NCBI GenBank assembly: GCA_937916355.1
Contig: CALFTM010000049.1
Location: 1-64,000 of the forward strand
Reading direction: 5' to 3'
Origin: an uncultured Bacteroidales bacterium
GTDB lineage: Bacteria; Bacteroidota; Bacteroidia; Bacteroidales; Paludibacteraceae
Length of the DNA: 64,000 nucleotides
Shown here: piece after piece, positions 49,262-58,697 of the stretch
Position numbering within the stretch: position 1 is the first letter of the stretch
Layout: every line of letters begins with the position of its first letter
The notes under the pieces: model-generated
Databases searched by the model: none
Seen by the model: only the letters and a program-made list of their open reading frames with translations
Told to the model about the DNA's origin: nothing
Position numbers and translations under genes: made by a program

Positions 49262-51700
49262 TTAATTTTCTACCTTTTTGGACTTGGTGGATTTTGTTTT
49301 AGTTGCAGCTTTTTTAGTTGTCTTTTTTGCAACAGTTTTTTTCTCCTCCTTTGTCTCCTTGGTTTTAGCAGACTTAACTCCTCTTTTGGTCTTTGGTGCT
49401 TTAATACCTTGTTTCTCAATGATTTCAAGACACTCTTCCGCAGAAAGGGCAGATGGGTCTATGTCTTTAGACAATTTGTAATTTGCACCATTGTATGCGA
49501 GGTAAGGGCCAAAACGTCCTTTACAAACCTCTATGCCCTCCGCTTCAAAAATTTTAATAAATTTATTTGCCTCACGTTCGCGCTTCTCTTCAATCAATTC
49601 AATTGCCCGTTCGACAGTTATCTGCATCGGGTCATCCTCTTTCTTCAAAGAATAGAATTTTGAATTATGTCTGACGTACGCACCAAATCGTCCGATTCCG
49701 ATGGTGAGTGTTTTCCCTTCGTACTCCCCAATATCCCTCGGCAACTTGAAAAGATCCATCACCTCTTCAAATGTGATGGTCTCCAAAGACTGCCCCTTTC
49801 GGAGCGAAGCAAATAGCGGTTTTTCTTCGTCCTCCGCACTACCGATTTGTGCTACAGGGCCAAAGCGACCAATCTTCACAAAAACGGGCTTGCCGCTCAC
49901 AGGGTCGACACCCACCTGACGTTCACCCACTTTGCGTTCTGAATTTTGAATTGCATTTTCAACAGTAGGATGGAACGTCTTGTAAAAATCGTCCAAAGAG
50001 GAAGTCCACACCTCTTTACCTTCTGCGATTTCATCGAAGGTTTTCTCCACATTTGCTGTGAAATTATAATCCAAAATCGCCGGGAAATATTCTTGTAGGA
50101 AGTCATTCACAACAATACCTATATCAGTTGGGAAAAGTTTAGAACGCTCCTGACCATAGACTTCCACCTTCTCTTCTTCCGTGATAGCTGAGTTCGCTAA
50201 TGAGATAACATTGTACGAACGTTCAACACCCTCACGATCTTCTCGCACAACATACCCTCTATTCTGAATTGTGGAGATTGTCGTTGCATAAGTAGACGGA
50301 CGACCGATACCAAGCTCCTCCAACTTACGCACCAAACTTGCCTCTGTATATCTCGCTGGGCGTTGCGAATAGCGTTGACACGCCTCAACCAAAGCCACAT
50401 TATCCAAGGCATCACCCATCCTCAAAGGAGGCAACAAATTATCCTCTTCATGTGTATCCTCATCATCAGTAGACTCCATGTAAAGACGCAAGAAACCGTC
50501 AAACAACAAGACCTCCCCCTCGGCGACAAACTTTTTATCTGGCACACCCTCCAAACCGATGGTTATCGAAGTCTTTTCCAATTCTGCATCAGCCATTTGT
50601 GACGCAACAGTACGTTTCCAAATCAAATCGTAAAGTCTCTTCTCCTGAGTAGTTCCCTCTATCTCATGCTGATTGATATAAGTTGGACGAATTGCCTCAT
50701 GCGCCTCCTGCGCCCCTTTTGATTTCGTTTGGTAATGACGAGTATGGTGGTACTTTTCACCCATTATTGTGCAAATCTCCTCCCTTGCGGCATTCAGTGC
50801 AAGATTGGAAAGATTGACGGAATCTGTACGCATATAGGTGATTTTTCCTGACTCGTACAATTTTTGTGCGATGGACATTGTCTGGGAGACAGAGTAGCCC
50901 AACTTACGAGCCACCTCTTGTTGGAGGGTTGAAGTGGTAAAAGGAGCAGCAGGGTATCGCTTTAAAGGCTTTTTCTCCACATTTTCTACGACAAACTTAG
51001 CATCCTTGCATTTCTCCAAAAATGCGATGGCCTCTTCTTTTGTCTTCAACCGCTCTGAAAGATCTGCCTTCAACTCAACTGGCTTCCCCTTTTCATCAGT
51101 CACCACGAAAGTGGCTCTGACACGATAAGAGGAGGTTGCCTCAAAATGTTGTATCTCTCGCTCTCTATCCACTATCAACCGAACGGTAACCGACTGTACA
51201 CGACCGGCGGACAAAGACGGTTTTACCTTTTTCCACAATATGGGAGACAATTCAAAACCTACGATACGGTCCAGCACACGACGAGCCTGCTGTGCGCACA
51301 CAAGGTTTTCATCAATATCTCTTGGATTTTCTATGGCATACAAAATCGCATTCTTAGTGATTTCATGGAACACAATACGACGGGTACGCTCTTTTTCCAA
51401 TCCTAAAACTTCAGCCAAATGCCACGCAATAGCCTCCCCTTCGCGGTCCTCATCGGATGCGAGCCAAACAGTCTCTGCGGCTTTAGACAACTTTTTCAAT
51501 TCAGCCACCAAAGATTTTTTGTCCTCCGGCACTTCATAATCGGGAGCAAAGTTGTTTTCAATATCAACACCAGTACCCTTCTTTTTCAAATCACGAATGT
51601 GCCCAAAGCTTGACATCACTTTGTAGTCACTTCCCAAAAACTTTTCAATGGTCTTCGCCTTAGCAGGAGACTCTACTATAACCAAATTTTTTTGCATAAT
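49262..51700 (-). CDS. topA: DNA topoisomerase I
   Basis: A 812-residue type IA topoisomerase that relaxes negative supercoils. Toprim domain NLVIVESPAKAKTIEKFLG (Glu9) and WLASDEDREGEAIAWHL (DxDxE), and active-site Tyr in GKITYMRTDSVNLS near residue 287. The C-terminus has no Cys4 zinc fingers, as in E. coli. It has instead repeated GRFGPYLAYNG-type modules and a very Lys-rich tail of about 60 residues (KKTVAKKTTKKAATKTKSTK), typical of Bacteroidota. The frame extends 28 residues upstream, but Toprim begins at MQKNLVIVE, so I use 51700. Confidence 0.96.
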   Translation of the reverse strand: MMQKNLVIVESPAKAKTIEKFLGSDYKVMSSFGHIRDLKKKGTGVDIENNFAPDYEVPEDKKSLVAELKKLSKAAETVWLASDEDREGEAIAWHLAEVLGLEKERTRRIVFHEITKNAILYAIENPRDIDENLVCAQQARRVLDRIVGFELSPILWKKVKPSLSAGRVQSVTVRLIVDREREIQHFEATSSYRVRATFVVTDEKGKPVELKADLSERLKTKEEAIAFLEKCKDAKFVVENVEKKPLKRYPAAPFTTSTLQQEVARKLGYSVSQTMSIAQKLYESGKITYMRTDSVNLSNLALNAAREEICTIMGEKYHHTRHYQTKSKGAQEAHEAIRPTYINQHEIEGTTQEKRLYDLIWKRTVASQMADAELEKTSITIGLEGVPDKKFVAEGEVLLFDGFLRLYMESTDDEDTHEEDNLLPPLRMGDALDNVALVEACQRYSQRPARYTEASLVRKLEELGIGRPSTYATTISTIQNRGYVVREDREGVERSYNVISLANSAITEEEKVEVYGQERSKLFPTDIGIVVNDFLQEYFPAILDYNFTANVEKTFDEIAEGKEVWTSSLDDFYKTFHPTVENAIQNSERKVGERQVGVDPVSGKPVFVKIGRFGPVAQIGSAEDEEKPLFASLRKGQSLETITFEEVMDLFKLPRDIGEYEGKTLTIGIGRFGAYVRHNSKFYSLKKEDDPMQITVERAIELIEEKREREANKFIKIFEAEGIEVCKGRFGPYLAYNGANYKLSKDIDPSALSAEECLEIIEKQGIKAPKTKRGVKSAKTKETKEEKKTVAKKTTKKAATKTKSTKSKKVEN

Positions 51701-51792
51701 CGCACCTATATCGAAAACTTCCGCAAAGTAACAAAAAAATTGGCTACAAATAAAACTCACGTCAATTTTTGTCCACCGAAACACGCATTTTT

Positions 51793-53796
51793 TTATTCTC
51801 TGAACCTTTTTATGACATTATAAGCTACATATATCCCCAATTCTCCGGCCTTACTCAAATCTTCGATTCCTTTTGAGTTTTCGCCTATTTTCACATAACA
51901 GAGACCTCTGTTGAAGTAGGCTTCAGCGAAATCCGACTCTTTTTCTATCGATTTAGTGTAATTGGCAATGGCAGTTCGATAATCTTGCAGCAAATAGAGG
52001 GTATTCCCTCTGTTGAACCAAGCAAAAGCGAAGTCGGGTGATAGTTCATTGGCCTTTTCATAATCTTTCACCACCAGATCCAACTGCACTTTATTGTTAA
52101 AATTAAAGTCTGATTTTTCAGTGAGCTCCTTTATCTCCAACTCATCTTTCAACGAAAAATCATATTCAATTTTCCCCATTCTCGTGTTGGCTCTCATAAA
52201 ATAATAATAAGCCTTTTCTTCTTGGGAAGAACTTGCTATTGCCCGATCATAATCCTCGATGGAACCATCAAAATCTGAGATAAGAGCATAGAGCATCGCC
52301 CGCTCAAAGAACAACTCCGCAGATGGTTGTCCCTCTATTTTTTTTGAAATCGTCTCAATCTCTTTGAATATATTTTCCAAATTAAGATTCTCTGTGCGAA
52401 CCGCATTAGAGAGGAAGAGTTCTTTTGAGAATTTGCCCGAACGATTTAGTTTCTCCACTGTGGAGTTAAAATAAAACGGCCGTTGGAAATCTGCCCGTTT
52501 CACCGGATAATAGGTGAAAGTAAAGCTTTTTTCAGGTTCTATGTTGAAATTCACATTTTGCACCTTTCCTCTCGACTCATTTTTATAAGTCAATCTACGA
52601 TTTTGTTCTTCTTTATCGGCGACAACCAATTTTTTGTAGTTCTTCAAATTTTTGTTTGACTTTTTACGGGTAGCCCCCTCGGCACTTTTTTCAGGAGATT
52701 TTTTTTCTTCCTTATTTCTCAAATAGAGTGCCGTATTGAAATCTATCTCTGCCCCTTTTTTATCCATTTTTTTCATTTTCGCCTCACCTCTTCCGTAGTA
52801 TGCCGGGTAAAAATCAGGATAAGAGCGGATGATTTCATCATAATCTTTAATCGCCTTATCAAGCTCTCCGATCTCATTTTGTATGATAGCACGGTTATAA
52901 AGTGCAAAATAGTTATCCGACTCATATTCAATCACTCGGTCAAAATCCTCTATTGCCCTGTTTTTGTCACCCACCTCATTTCTTAAGACACCTCGGTTAT
53001 AGTATGCCATAACATTGTAAGGGTCTAATTTAATCACATGATCGTAATCATCCATCGCTCCTCTCAAATCCAACAACTGATAGCGCACCAAACTTCTATT
53101 GAGGTAGTAATTCGTACGATACGGTTCTATGTGGATGGCTTTATCATAATCTGCCAGCGCATCTTTATAGAGCCCCTGCCTATAGCGGAGGAGTCCTCTT
53201 GCCGCCAACCCATCTGCGTTAAAAGCATCTAATTTCAGAACCTGTTCAAAATCCGACAAGGCATTCAGGGTGTCCTCCATCTGAAAATAAGCATACCCCC
53301 TGTTCAAAAAAGCCTCTTTGAAACGAGGGAAAGATTTTATAGCCGCCGAAAAATCTTCAACCGCCCGTTGATAATCTTCATTTTGCATGGAGGCATACCC
53401 CTTACACAAAAGCAGGTTTTTGTTATTTGGAGAAAACTCCAACCCTTTTTCAAAGTCTGAACGAGCCTCTTCTAACTTCTTCAGATAGACACGAGCCACA
53501 CCTCTGCAACGATATGCCTCACTCAAAAAGGGATTTCTCTCTAAAGCTAACGAACAATCCTCTTCCGCACCTGAATAGTCTTCCAAACTGATTTTTGCGA
53601 CTCCCCTGTAAAAATAAGGTTCTGCAAGGTATGGTTTAACCTTAATAACCTGATTGAAATATTGGATAGACAAAACATAGTCTTCAAAATAGAGCGCATT
53701 TCGTCCGATGGACAAAACCCTCTCTGTGTTTATCTGCGCAAAGCAATTTAAACAAGACAAGAAAATAAAAAAAATAAAAACAAGCGGTTTCATCAT
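51793..53796 (-). CDS. exported tetratricopeptide-repeat protein
   Basis: A 667-residue exported protein with a signal peptide (PLVFIFFIFLSCLNCFAQ). TPR units of about 34 residues run from about 25 to 350: AEPYFYRGVAKISLEDYSGA, SEAYRCRGVARVYLKK, NADGLAARGLLRYRQGLYKDA, YYLNRSLVRYQLLDL, MAYYNRGVLRNEVGDKNRAI, FALYNRAIIQNEIGEL. A charged linker follows, then three or four more at 470-660 (AELFFERAMLYALISDFDGS, AFAWFNRGNTLYLLQDYRTA). It is probably a periplasmic or outer-membrane scaffold. It lies between radA and topA, 24 nt from radA. Confidence 0.87.
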   Translation of the reverse strand: MMKPLVFIFFIFLSCLNCFAQINTERVLSIGRNALYFEDYVLSIQYFNQVIKVKPYLAEPYFYRGVAKISLEDYSGAEEDCSLALERNPFLSEAYRCRGVARVYLKKLEEARSDFEKGLEFSPNNKNLLLCKGYASMQNEDYQRAVEDFSAAIKSFPRFKEAFLNRGYAYFQMEDTLNALSDFEQVLKLDAFNADGLAARGLLRYRQGLYKDALADYDKAIHIEPYRTNYYLNRSLVRYQLLDLRGAMDDYDHVIKLDPYNVMAYYNRGVLRNEVGDKNRAIEDFDRVIEYESDNYFALYNRAIIQNEIGELDKAIKDYDEIIRSYPDFYPAYYGRGEAKMKKMDKKGAEIDFNTALYLRNKEEKKSPEKSAEGATRKKSNKNLKNYKKLVVADKEEQNRRLTYKNESRGKVQNVNFNIEPEKSFTFTYYPVKRADFQRPFYFNSTVEKLNRSGKFSKELFLSNAVRTENLNLENIFKEIETISKKIEGQPSAELFFERAMLYALISDFDGSIEDYDRAIASSSQEEKAYYYFMRANTRMGKIEYDFSLKDELEIKELTEKSDFNFNNKVQLDLVVKDYEKANELSPDFAFAWFNRGNTLYLLQDYRTAIANYTKSIEKESDFAEAYFNRGLCYVKIGENSKGIEDLSKAGELGIYVAYNVIKRFRE

Positions 53797-53820
53797 GAGT
53801 TTTTAAGTAAGATTTCAAGA

Positions 53821-55182
53821 TTATCCGAACAAATACTTGAACGCATCCTCCACTTTTTTGGCGAAGCATACTTCTATAGAACGATTTTTTATCGAAATAT
53901 TTTTGTATTCAGGTAAAATTATTCTCTTGAATCCTAATTTTTCCGCCTCTGAGATTCTCTGTTCAATTCGATTCACAGGTCTGATTTCACCTGAAAGACC
54001 TACTTCGCCCGTCAGGCAAGTCTGTCCGTCGATTGCAATATCCATGTTAGATGATAGAATTGAAGAGATGATTGCCAAATCAATTGCAGGGTCATTGATT
54101 CTCAATCCTCCAGCGATATTCAGGTAAACATCCTTCTGCGCCAACTTAAAACCGACTCTTTTCTCCAGAACCGCCAAAAGCATATTCAACCGACGGGTAT
54201 CAAACCCTGTCGCAGAACGCTGCGGAGTTCCGTATGCTGCCGTACTCACAAGTGATTGCACCTCTATCAAAAAGGGACGAACTCCTTCTATTGCTGCACC
54301 AATCGCCGTTCCGCTCAATCCCTCATGGTTATTACTCAACAACAATTCAGAAGGGTTGCTCACCTCTCGCAAGCCAGACTGCTGCATTTCGTAAATCCCC
54401 AATTCTGCCGTACTTCCAAAACGATTTTTTATGGAACGTAAAATTCGGTACATATAGTGCTGATCCCCTTCAAATTGCAAAACAGTATCGACAATATGCT
54501 CCAAGACTTTCGGACCTGCAATGCTCCCCTCCTTGTTGATGTGTCCTACCAAAATCACCGGCACACCACTCTCCTTGGCATATTTCAAAATAGCTGCAGA
54601 ACACTCTCGCACCTGCGAAACACTTCCCGGAGAAGACTCCACAGACTCCGTCGAAATGGTCTGGATGGAGTCGATTATCACTAAATCAGGTTTTACATTC
54701 TGAATATGTACGAAAATTTGTTCTAATGAGGTTTCGCTTACGATGTAACACTCCTGATTATTCTGCACGTTGAGTCTGTCAGCCCTCAATTTGAGTTGCT
54801 TTGTACTCTCCTCTCCTGAAACATACAATGTTCGTTTTCCGCGTAGCTGCAAAACAATCTGCAAAATCAGCGTAGACTTCCCAATGCCCGGCTCTCCTCC
54901 TATCAACGTCAACGAGCCGGGGACAATACCACCTCCCAGCACACGATTGAACTCATTGTTTCCTGTGTCATTCCTCACCTCCTCTGTGGAAACAATCTCA
55001 TGAATCAGTTGGGGTTTATTTTTCTCGTTGGGTAATAAACCCGATGAAACCGTATTTTTTTCTTTTCGGACTACCTCCTCAACATAAGTGTTCCACTCTC
55101 CGCAACTAGGACATTTACCAACCCATTTGGGAGCTTCTGCGCCACAATTTTGGCATACATAGACCGATTTCGTTTTTGCCAT
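53821..55182 (-). CDS. radA: DNA repair protein RadA/Sms
   Basis: A 453-residue RadA (Sms), a RecA-like motor with a role in branch migration of recombination intermediates. The N-terminal zinc finger is intact (Cys10, Cys13, Cys24, Cys27 in QNCGAEAPKWVGKCPSCGEW). Walker A IGGEPGIGKST lies near 94-104, a Walker B-like DLVIIDSIQTI, the RadA-specific KNRFG motif near 251, and a Lon-like C-terminal domain (VYLNIAGGLRINDPAIDLAI). Normal length, no frameshift. It is part of a run that starts with ftsY, 27 nt after the S66 peptidase gene. Confidence 0.97.
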   Translation of the reverse strand: MAKTKSVYVCQNCGAEAPKWVGKCPSCGEWNTYVEEVVRKEKNTVSSGLLPNEKNKPQLIHEIVSTEEVRNDTGNNEFNRVLGGGIVPGSLTLIGGEPGIGKSTLILQIVLQLRGKRTLYVSGEESTKQLKLRADRLNVQNNQECYIVSETSLEQIFVHIQNVKPDLVIIDSIQTISTESVESSPGSVSQVRECSAAILKYAKESGVPVILVGHINKEGSIAGPKVLEHIVDTVLQFEGDQHYMYRILRSIKNRFGSTAELGIYEMQQSGLREVSNPSELLLSNNHEGLSGTAIGAAIEGVRPFLIEVQSLVSTAAYGTPQRSATGFDTRRLNMLLAVLEKRVGFKLAQKDVYLNIAGGLRINDPAIDLAIISSILSSNMDIAIDGQTCLTGEVGLSGEIRPVNRIEQRISEAEKLGFKRIILPEYKNISIKNRSIEVCFAKKVEDAFKYLFG

Positions 55183-55209
55183 CTGCCCGCTGAATTTTCA
55201 GTTTTTAAA

Positions 55210-56235
55210 CTATTGGAAAGTAACAGTTGATTTATCTGAACCCACCTCTAATTTCACCTTTCTTCCCAAGTAGGTCGCCAGATTTTTTGTGTCATGACCA
55301 AAATTTGCTCCATACAAAACAGGAATGCCCAATGGAGATAGTTCTCTCTCCATAATTTCCTCGATGGAATCGTCAACTCCTTGTGTCGTTCTCGTAAAAT
55401 CACCTACAATCACACCCTTGACGCACTCCAATTTTCCGCTAAGCTTCAGATTGATCATCATTCGTTCAATATGGTAGTTGCTTTCACCCACATCTTCAAT
55501 CAACAAAATCGCATCACGCACATTCAAATCGAAAAATGTTCCTCCCAAGCTATAGATGATAGAGAGGTTTCCTCCAACCAAACGACCTTCTGCCTCGCCC
55601 TCTACACAATGCTTATTGGTAGTGAAAGTGTGGCTTTTTAAATTGCCAAAGAGTGCTTCACGCAAACTTTTCACACTCTCCGCATGGGTCATCGCATTGA
55701 CCATCGGTCCATGAATCGTTTCGATTCCCTTATTATTCAAAGCGGCATGAAATGAGGTGACATCGCTAAAACCGACCACCCACTTCGGTTTTTTTTCAAA
55801 CTTTGAAAAATCAATATAAGGAATCACTTGAGACGCTCCATAACCGCCTCTTGCTGCAATAAGAGCCTTTAGATTGGGATTATCCACCAATTTTTGCAAT
55901 CCTTCGATTCTCTCGCTCTGAGTCCCTGCATATCGTCCATCCACCTTATATAGGTTGTCCGCACACAAAACCTTCAAGCCCCAACTCTCTAAAACACTAA
56001 TTCCATTTTTCAAATCGGACTCCGAAACAGAATTTGAAATGGCAAAAACAGCCACTGAGTCTCCCTCCTTTAAAAAGTCAGGTCGAATGTCCTCTGTAAC
56101 CGGCTCCATCTGATTTTCCAAATAATAATTATTGGTGTAGACCTTCTCCGTCACATTGGTCACATAAGTGTATTCGTCCTTACACGACCAGAACAAAACC
56201 ATCAATATGGATAACAAACCTATTTTTTTACACAT
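55210..56235 (-). CDS. S66 family LD-carboxypeptidase-like lipoprotein
   Basis: A 341-residue lipoprotein (MCKKIGLLSILMVLFWSC, lipobox Cys18) of family S66 (LdcA/MccF-like). The substrate channel motif is ARGGYGASQVIPYIDF, the nucleophile Ser is in VVGFSDVTSFH, Glu in EDVGESNYHIERMM, and His in YGANFGHDTKN near the end, so the Ser-Glu-His triad seems complete. It is expected to cleave the L,D-bond of tetrapeptides from peptidoglycan, here at the outer membrane or periplasm rather than the cytoplasm. The gap to rimO is 95 nt, larger than others in the run. Confidence 0.87.
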   Translation of the reverse strand: MCKKIGLLSILMVLFWSCKDEYTYVTNVTEKVYTNNYYLENQMEPVTEDIRPDFLKEGDSVAVFAISNSVSESDLKNGISVLESWGLKVLCADNLYKVDGRYAGTQSERIEGLQKLVDNPNLKALIAARGGYGASQVIPYIDFSKFEKKPKWVVGFSDVTSFHAALNNKGIETIHGPMVNAMTHAESVKSLREALFGNLKSHTFTTNKHCVEGEAEGRLVGGNLSIIYSLGGTFFDLNVRDAILLIEDVGESNYHIERMMINLKLSGKLECVKGVIVGDFTRTTQGVDDSIEEIMERELSPLGIPVLYGANFGHDTKNLATYLGRKVKLEVGSDKSTVTFQ

Positions 56236-56330
56236 AATATTCTATTTTTTACGATTTCATCGAATATTTACAATGGGTTCTATAAATTCATTTCGAAGAG
56301 TTTTTTGGAATTTGCAGAACACTCCCTATT

Positions 56331-57635
56331 TCAAACTCCGACAACTGTACCATACAAGGACAGACATTCGGAATCAGTAATCCTCACCTCATAAAAAGCC
56401 CCTATCTCCAACTCTACTTCATCAACTGCTATCAAAACATCTGAATCCACATCGGGCGAATCATACTCCGTACGCCCCACATAGTATCCATCTTCAACTC
56501 CATCTATCACCACTTTCAATATCTTTCCAACTTTTTGTGCATTCAGATCCTCCATGATGTTTTCTTGAATCATCATCAGCTCCTCATAACGACGCAACTT
56601 CTCTTCTGGTAGCACATCATCCTCCAACTTTGCAGCCGGAGTACCATCCTCCTCACAATATTGGAACGCCCCCATACGATCGAACCGCACCTCTCTGACG
56701 AAATCACACAATTCAGCGAATTGGCTCTCGGTTTCACCGGGGTATCCGACCATAAGCGTAGTTCGCAAACAGATGCCGGGAACCTCTTTTCGCACCCTCT
56801 CTATCAAATCGAGAGTCTCCTGTTTGGTGATTCTACGCTTCATCGACTTCAACACATCATTATTGATATGCTGCAGAGCAATGTCGAGATATTTGCAGAC
56901 ATTCTTCCGTTCTCTGATGACGCGTAACAAATCGTATGGGAAATGCGTAGGATAAGCATAGTGCAGACGAATCCATTCAACACCATCTATGTCAGATATT
57001 TTTTCTACTAACTCAGCGATATTGTAATCTCCATACAAATCCTTACCGTATGAGGTGAGGTCTTGCGCAATAATCTGAAACTCCTTCACACCTTGAGAAA
57101 CAAGCCATTCAACCTCTAAAACGATCTCCTCCATCGGTCTCGACTTATATCGCCCGGTTATGATAGGAATCGCACAATACGCACAATGCTGATTACAACC
57201 TTCCGCAATCTTAACGTAGGCATAATGAGCAGGAGTGGACAAACTGCGCTCGATAGAATACTGCTCCTGATATTGCTGGCCAAGATCAGCCAAAATATCC
57301 TTCCAAGCAAACTTGCCATAAAACTTATCCACCTCCGGAATCTCCAATGCCAAATCTTCTGCATAACGTTCGGACAAGCAACCCATGACAAACAATTTAT
57401 CGATCACGCCACTCTTTTTTGCCTCAACATACTCTAATATCGTGTTGACAGACTCCTCTTTAGCATCCCCGATAAATCCGCAAGTATTCACGACGACGAT
57501 ACGACCCGAAGGAACCTTTGGGTCAAACTGCACCTCGTAGCCAGACAGTTCCAACTGCTTGGCCAAAAATTCCGAATCCACAAGATTCTTGGAACAGCCC
57601 AAACTGACAATGTCAACTCCACTCGTCCCTTTCAT
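56331..57635 (-). CDS. rimO: ribosomal protein S12 methylthiotransferase RimO
   Basis: A 434-residue radical SAM enzyme that puts a methylthio group on Asp of ribosomal protein S12. The N-terminal MTTase domain begins IVSLGCSKNLVDSE (first cluster Cys residues), the radical SAM motif is CNQHCAYC near residue 147-154, and a TRAM domain ends the chain (VVIDGVEDGYYVGRTEYDSPDVD). The ATG at 57635 is preferred to the in-frame TTG at 57641. It is 25 nt after ftsY. Confidence 0.96.
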   Translation of the reverse strand: MKGTSGVDIVSLGCSKNLVDSEFLAKQLELSGYEVQFDPKVPSGRIVVVNTCGFIGDAKEESVNTILEYVEAKKSGVIDKLFVMGCLSERYAEDLALEIPEVDKFYGKFAWKDILADLGQQYQEQYSIERSLSTPAHYAYVKIAEGCNQHCAYCAIPIITGRYKSRPMEEIVLEVEWLVSQGVKEFQIIAQDLTSYGKDLYGDYNIAELVEKISDIDGVEWIRLHYAYPTHFPYDLLRVIRERKNVCKYLDIALQHINNDVLKSMKRRITKQETLDLIERVRKEVPGICLRTTLMVGYPGETESQFAELCDFVREVRFDRMGAFQYCEEDGTPAAKLEDDVLPEEKLRRYEELMMIQENIMEDLNAQKVGKILKVVIDGVEDGYYVGRTEYDSPDVDSDVLIAVDEVELEIGAFYEVRITDSECLSLYGTVVGV

Positions 57636-57660
57636 GGTCAACTACCCTCCCTCGTTACAC

Positions 57661-58611
57661 TTACTTAAACAGAGAATCGACAAACTCCTTTTTGTTAAAC
57701 ACCTGCAGATGGTCGATTCCTTCACCCACTCCGATATACTTCACTGGAATCTTAAACTGGTCTGAAATTCCAATCACGACACCACCCTTTGCAGTACCGT
57801 CCAATTTGGTAATGGCCAAAGAGGAGACCTCCGTAGCCTTGGTGAACTGTTTAGCCTGTTCAAAAGCATTTTGTCCTGTAGAGCCATCCAAGACCAGAAG
57901 CACATCATGCGGAGCATCCGGCATGATTTTCCTCATCACCTGCTTAATCTTAGTCAGCTCGTTCATCAAGTTCACCTTGTTGTGCAACCTTCCGGCAGTA
58001 TCAATGATGACAACATCCGCACCATTCGCCTTGGCAGAAGACAACGTATCGAATGCGACAGAAGCTGGGTCGGCACCCATTTTTTGTTTCACGACAGGGC
58101 AACCCACTCTTTCTCCCCAAATCACCAACTGGTCGACTGCTGCTGCACGGAAAGTATCCGCTGCACCCAAATAGACCTTCTTACCAGCCTTTTTGAACTG
58201 ATATGCAAGTTTTCCGATCGTTGTCGTTTTACCGACTCCATTCACACCCACCACCATGATGACATAAGGAGAGGCGTTTTCAGGAACTGAAAATTCCTCC
58301 TCATCAGTGGTGTTATTCTCCTCCAACAAAGAGGCGATCTCGTCTTTAAGAATAGCGTTCAACTCCTCCGTATTGACATACTTGTCTTTTGCCACACGCT
58401 TTTCTATGCGTTCAATTATCCTCAGAGTTGTATCAACTCCGACATCAGAAGTGATAAGAACCTCCTCCAGATTATCCAAGACCTCATCGTCCACTTTCGT
58501 CTTTCCAACTACTGCACGAGCAATCTTAGAGAGGAAACTCTCCTTAGTTTTTTCGAGTCCCTTATCCAAGGTCTCTTTCTTTTCTTTTGAAAAAATGCTA
58601 AATAATCCCAT
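57661..58611 (-). CDS. ftsY: signal recognition particle receptor FtsY
   Basis: A 316-residue SRP GTPase receptor that docks ribosome-nascent chains at the membrane. GTPase motifs: G1 GVNGVGKTTTIGKL near 121, DTFRAAA, G3 DTAGRLHNKVNL, and G4 TKLDGTAKGG near 270. The N-terminal acidic domain is short (about 40 residues: FSIFSKEKKETLDKGLEKTKE), as in many Bacteroidota. It heads the ftsY-rimO-S66-radA-TPR-topA minus-strand run. Confidence 0.97.
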   Translation of the reverse strand: MGLFSIFSKEKKETLDKGLEKTKESFLSKIARAVVGKTKVDDEVLDNLEEVLITSDVGVDTTLRIIERIEKRVAKDKYVNTEELNAILKDEIASLLEENNTTDEEEFSVPENASPYVIMVVGVNGVGKTTTIGKLAYQFKKAGKKVYLGAADTFRAAAVDQLVIWGERVGCPVVKQKMGADPASVAFDTLSSAKANGADVVIIDTAGRLHNKVNLMNELTKIKQVMRKIMPDAPHDVLLVLDGSTGQNAFEQAKQFTKATEVSSLAITKLDGTAKGGVVIGISDQFKIPVKYIGVGEGIDHLQVFNKKEFVDSLFK

Positions 58612-58631
58612 ATTCTTTCTTTATTCAGTTG

Positions 58632-58639
58632 CAAAGATA
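58632..58639 (-). promoter_or_regulatory. predicted promoter (-7 box) for ftsY
   Basis: Minus-strand TATCTTTG, start near 58625, about 14 nt before the ATG at 58611. No clear -33. Confidence 0.5.
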
Positions 58640-58662
58640 CAATAAACCTCTCATTTTTTGTT

Positions 58663-58670
58663 TATCTTTG
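58663..58670 (+). promoter_or_regulatory. predicted promoter (-7 box) for the TPR/beta-barrel pair
   Basis: TATCTTTG, start near 58677, 21 nt before the ATG at 58698. It is divergent from the ftsY promoter, 23 nt away. Confidence 0.5.
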
Positions 58671-58697
58671 TCGATAAATCAAATTTCAGGAAGTCAG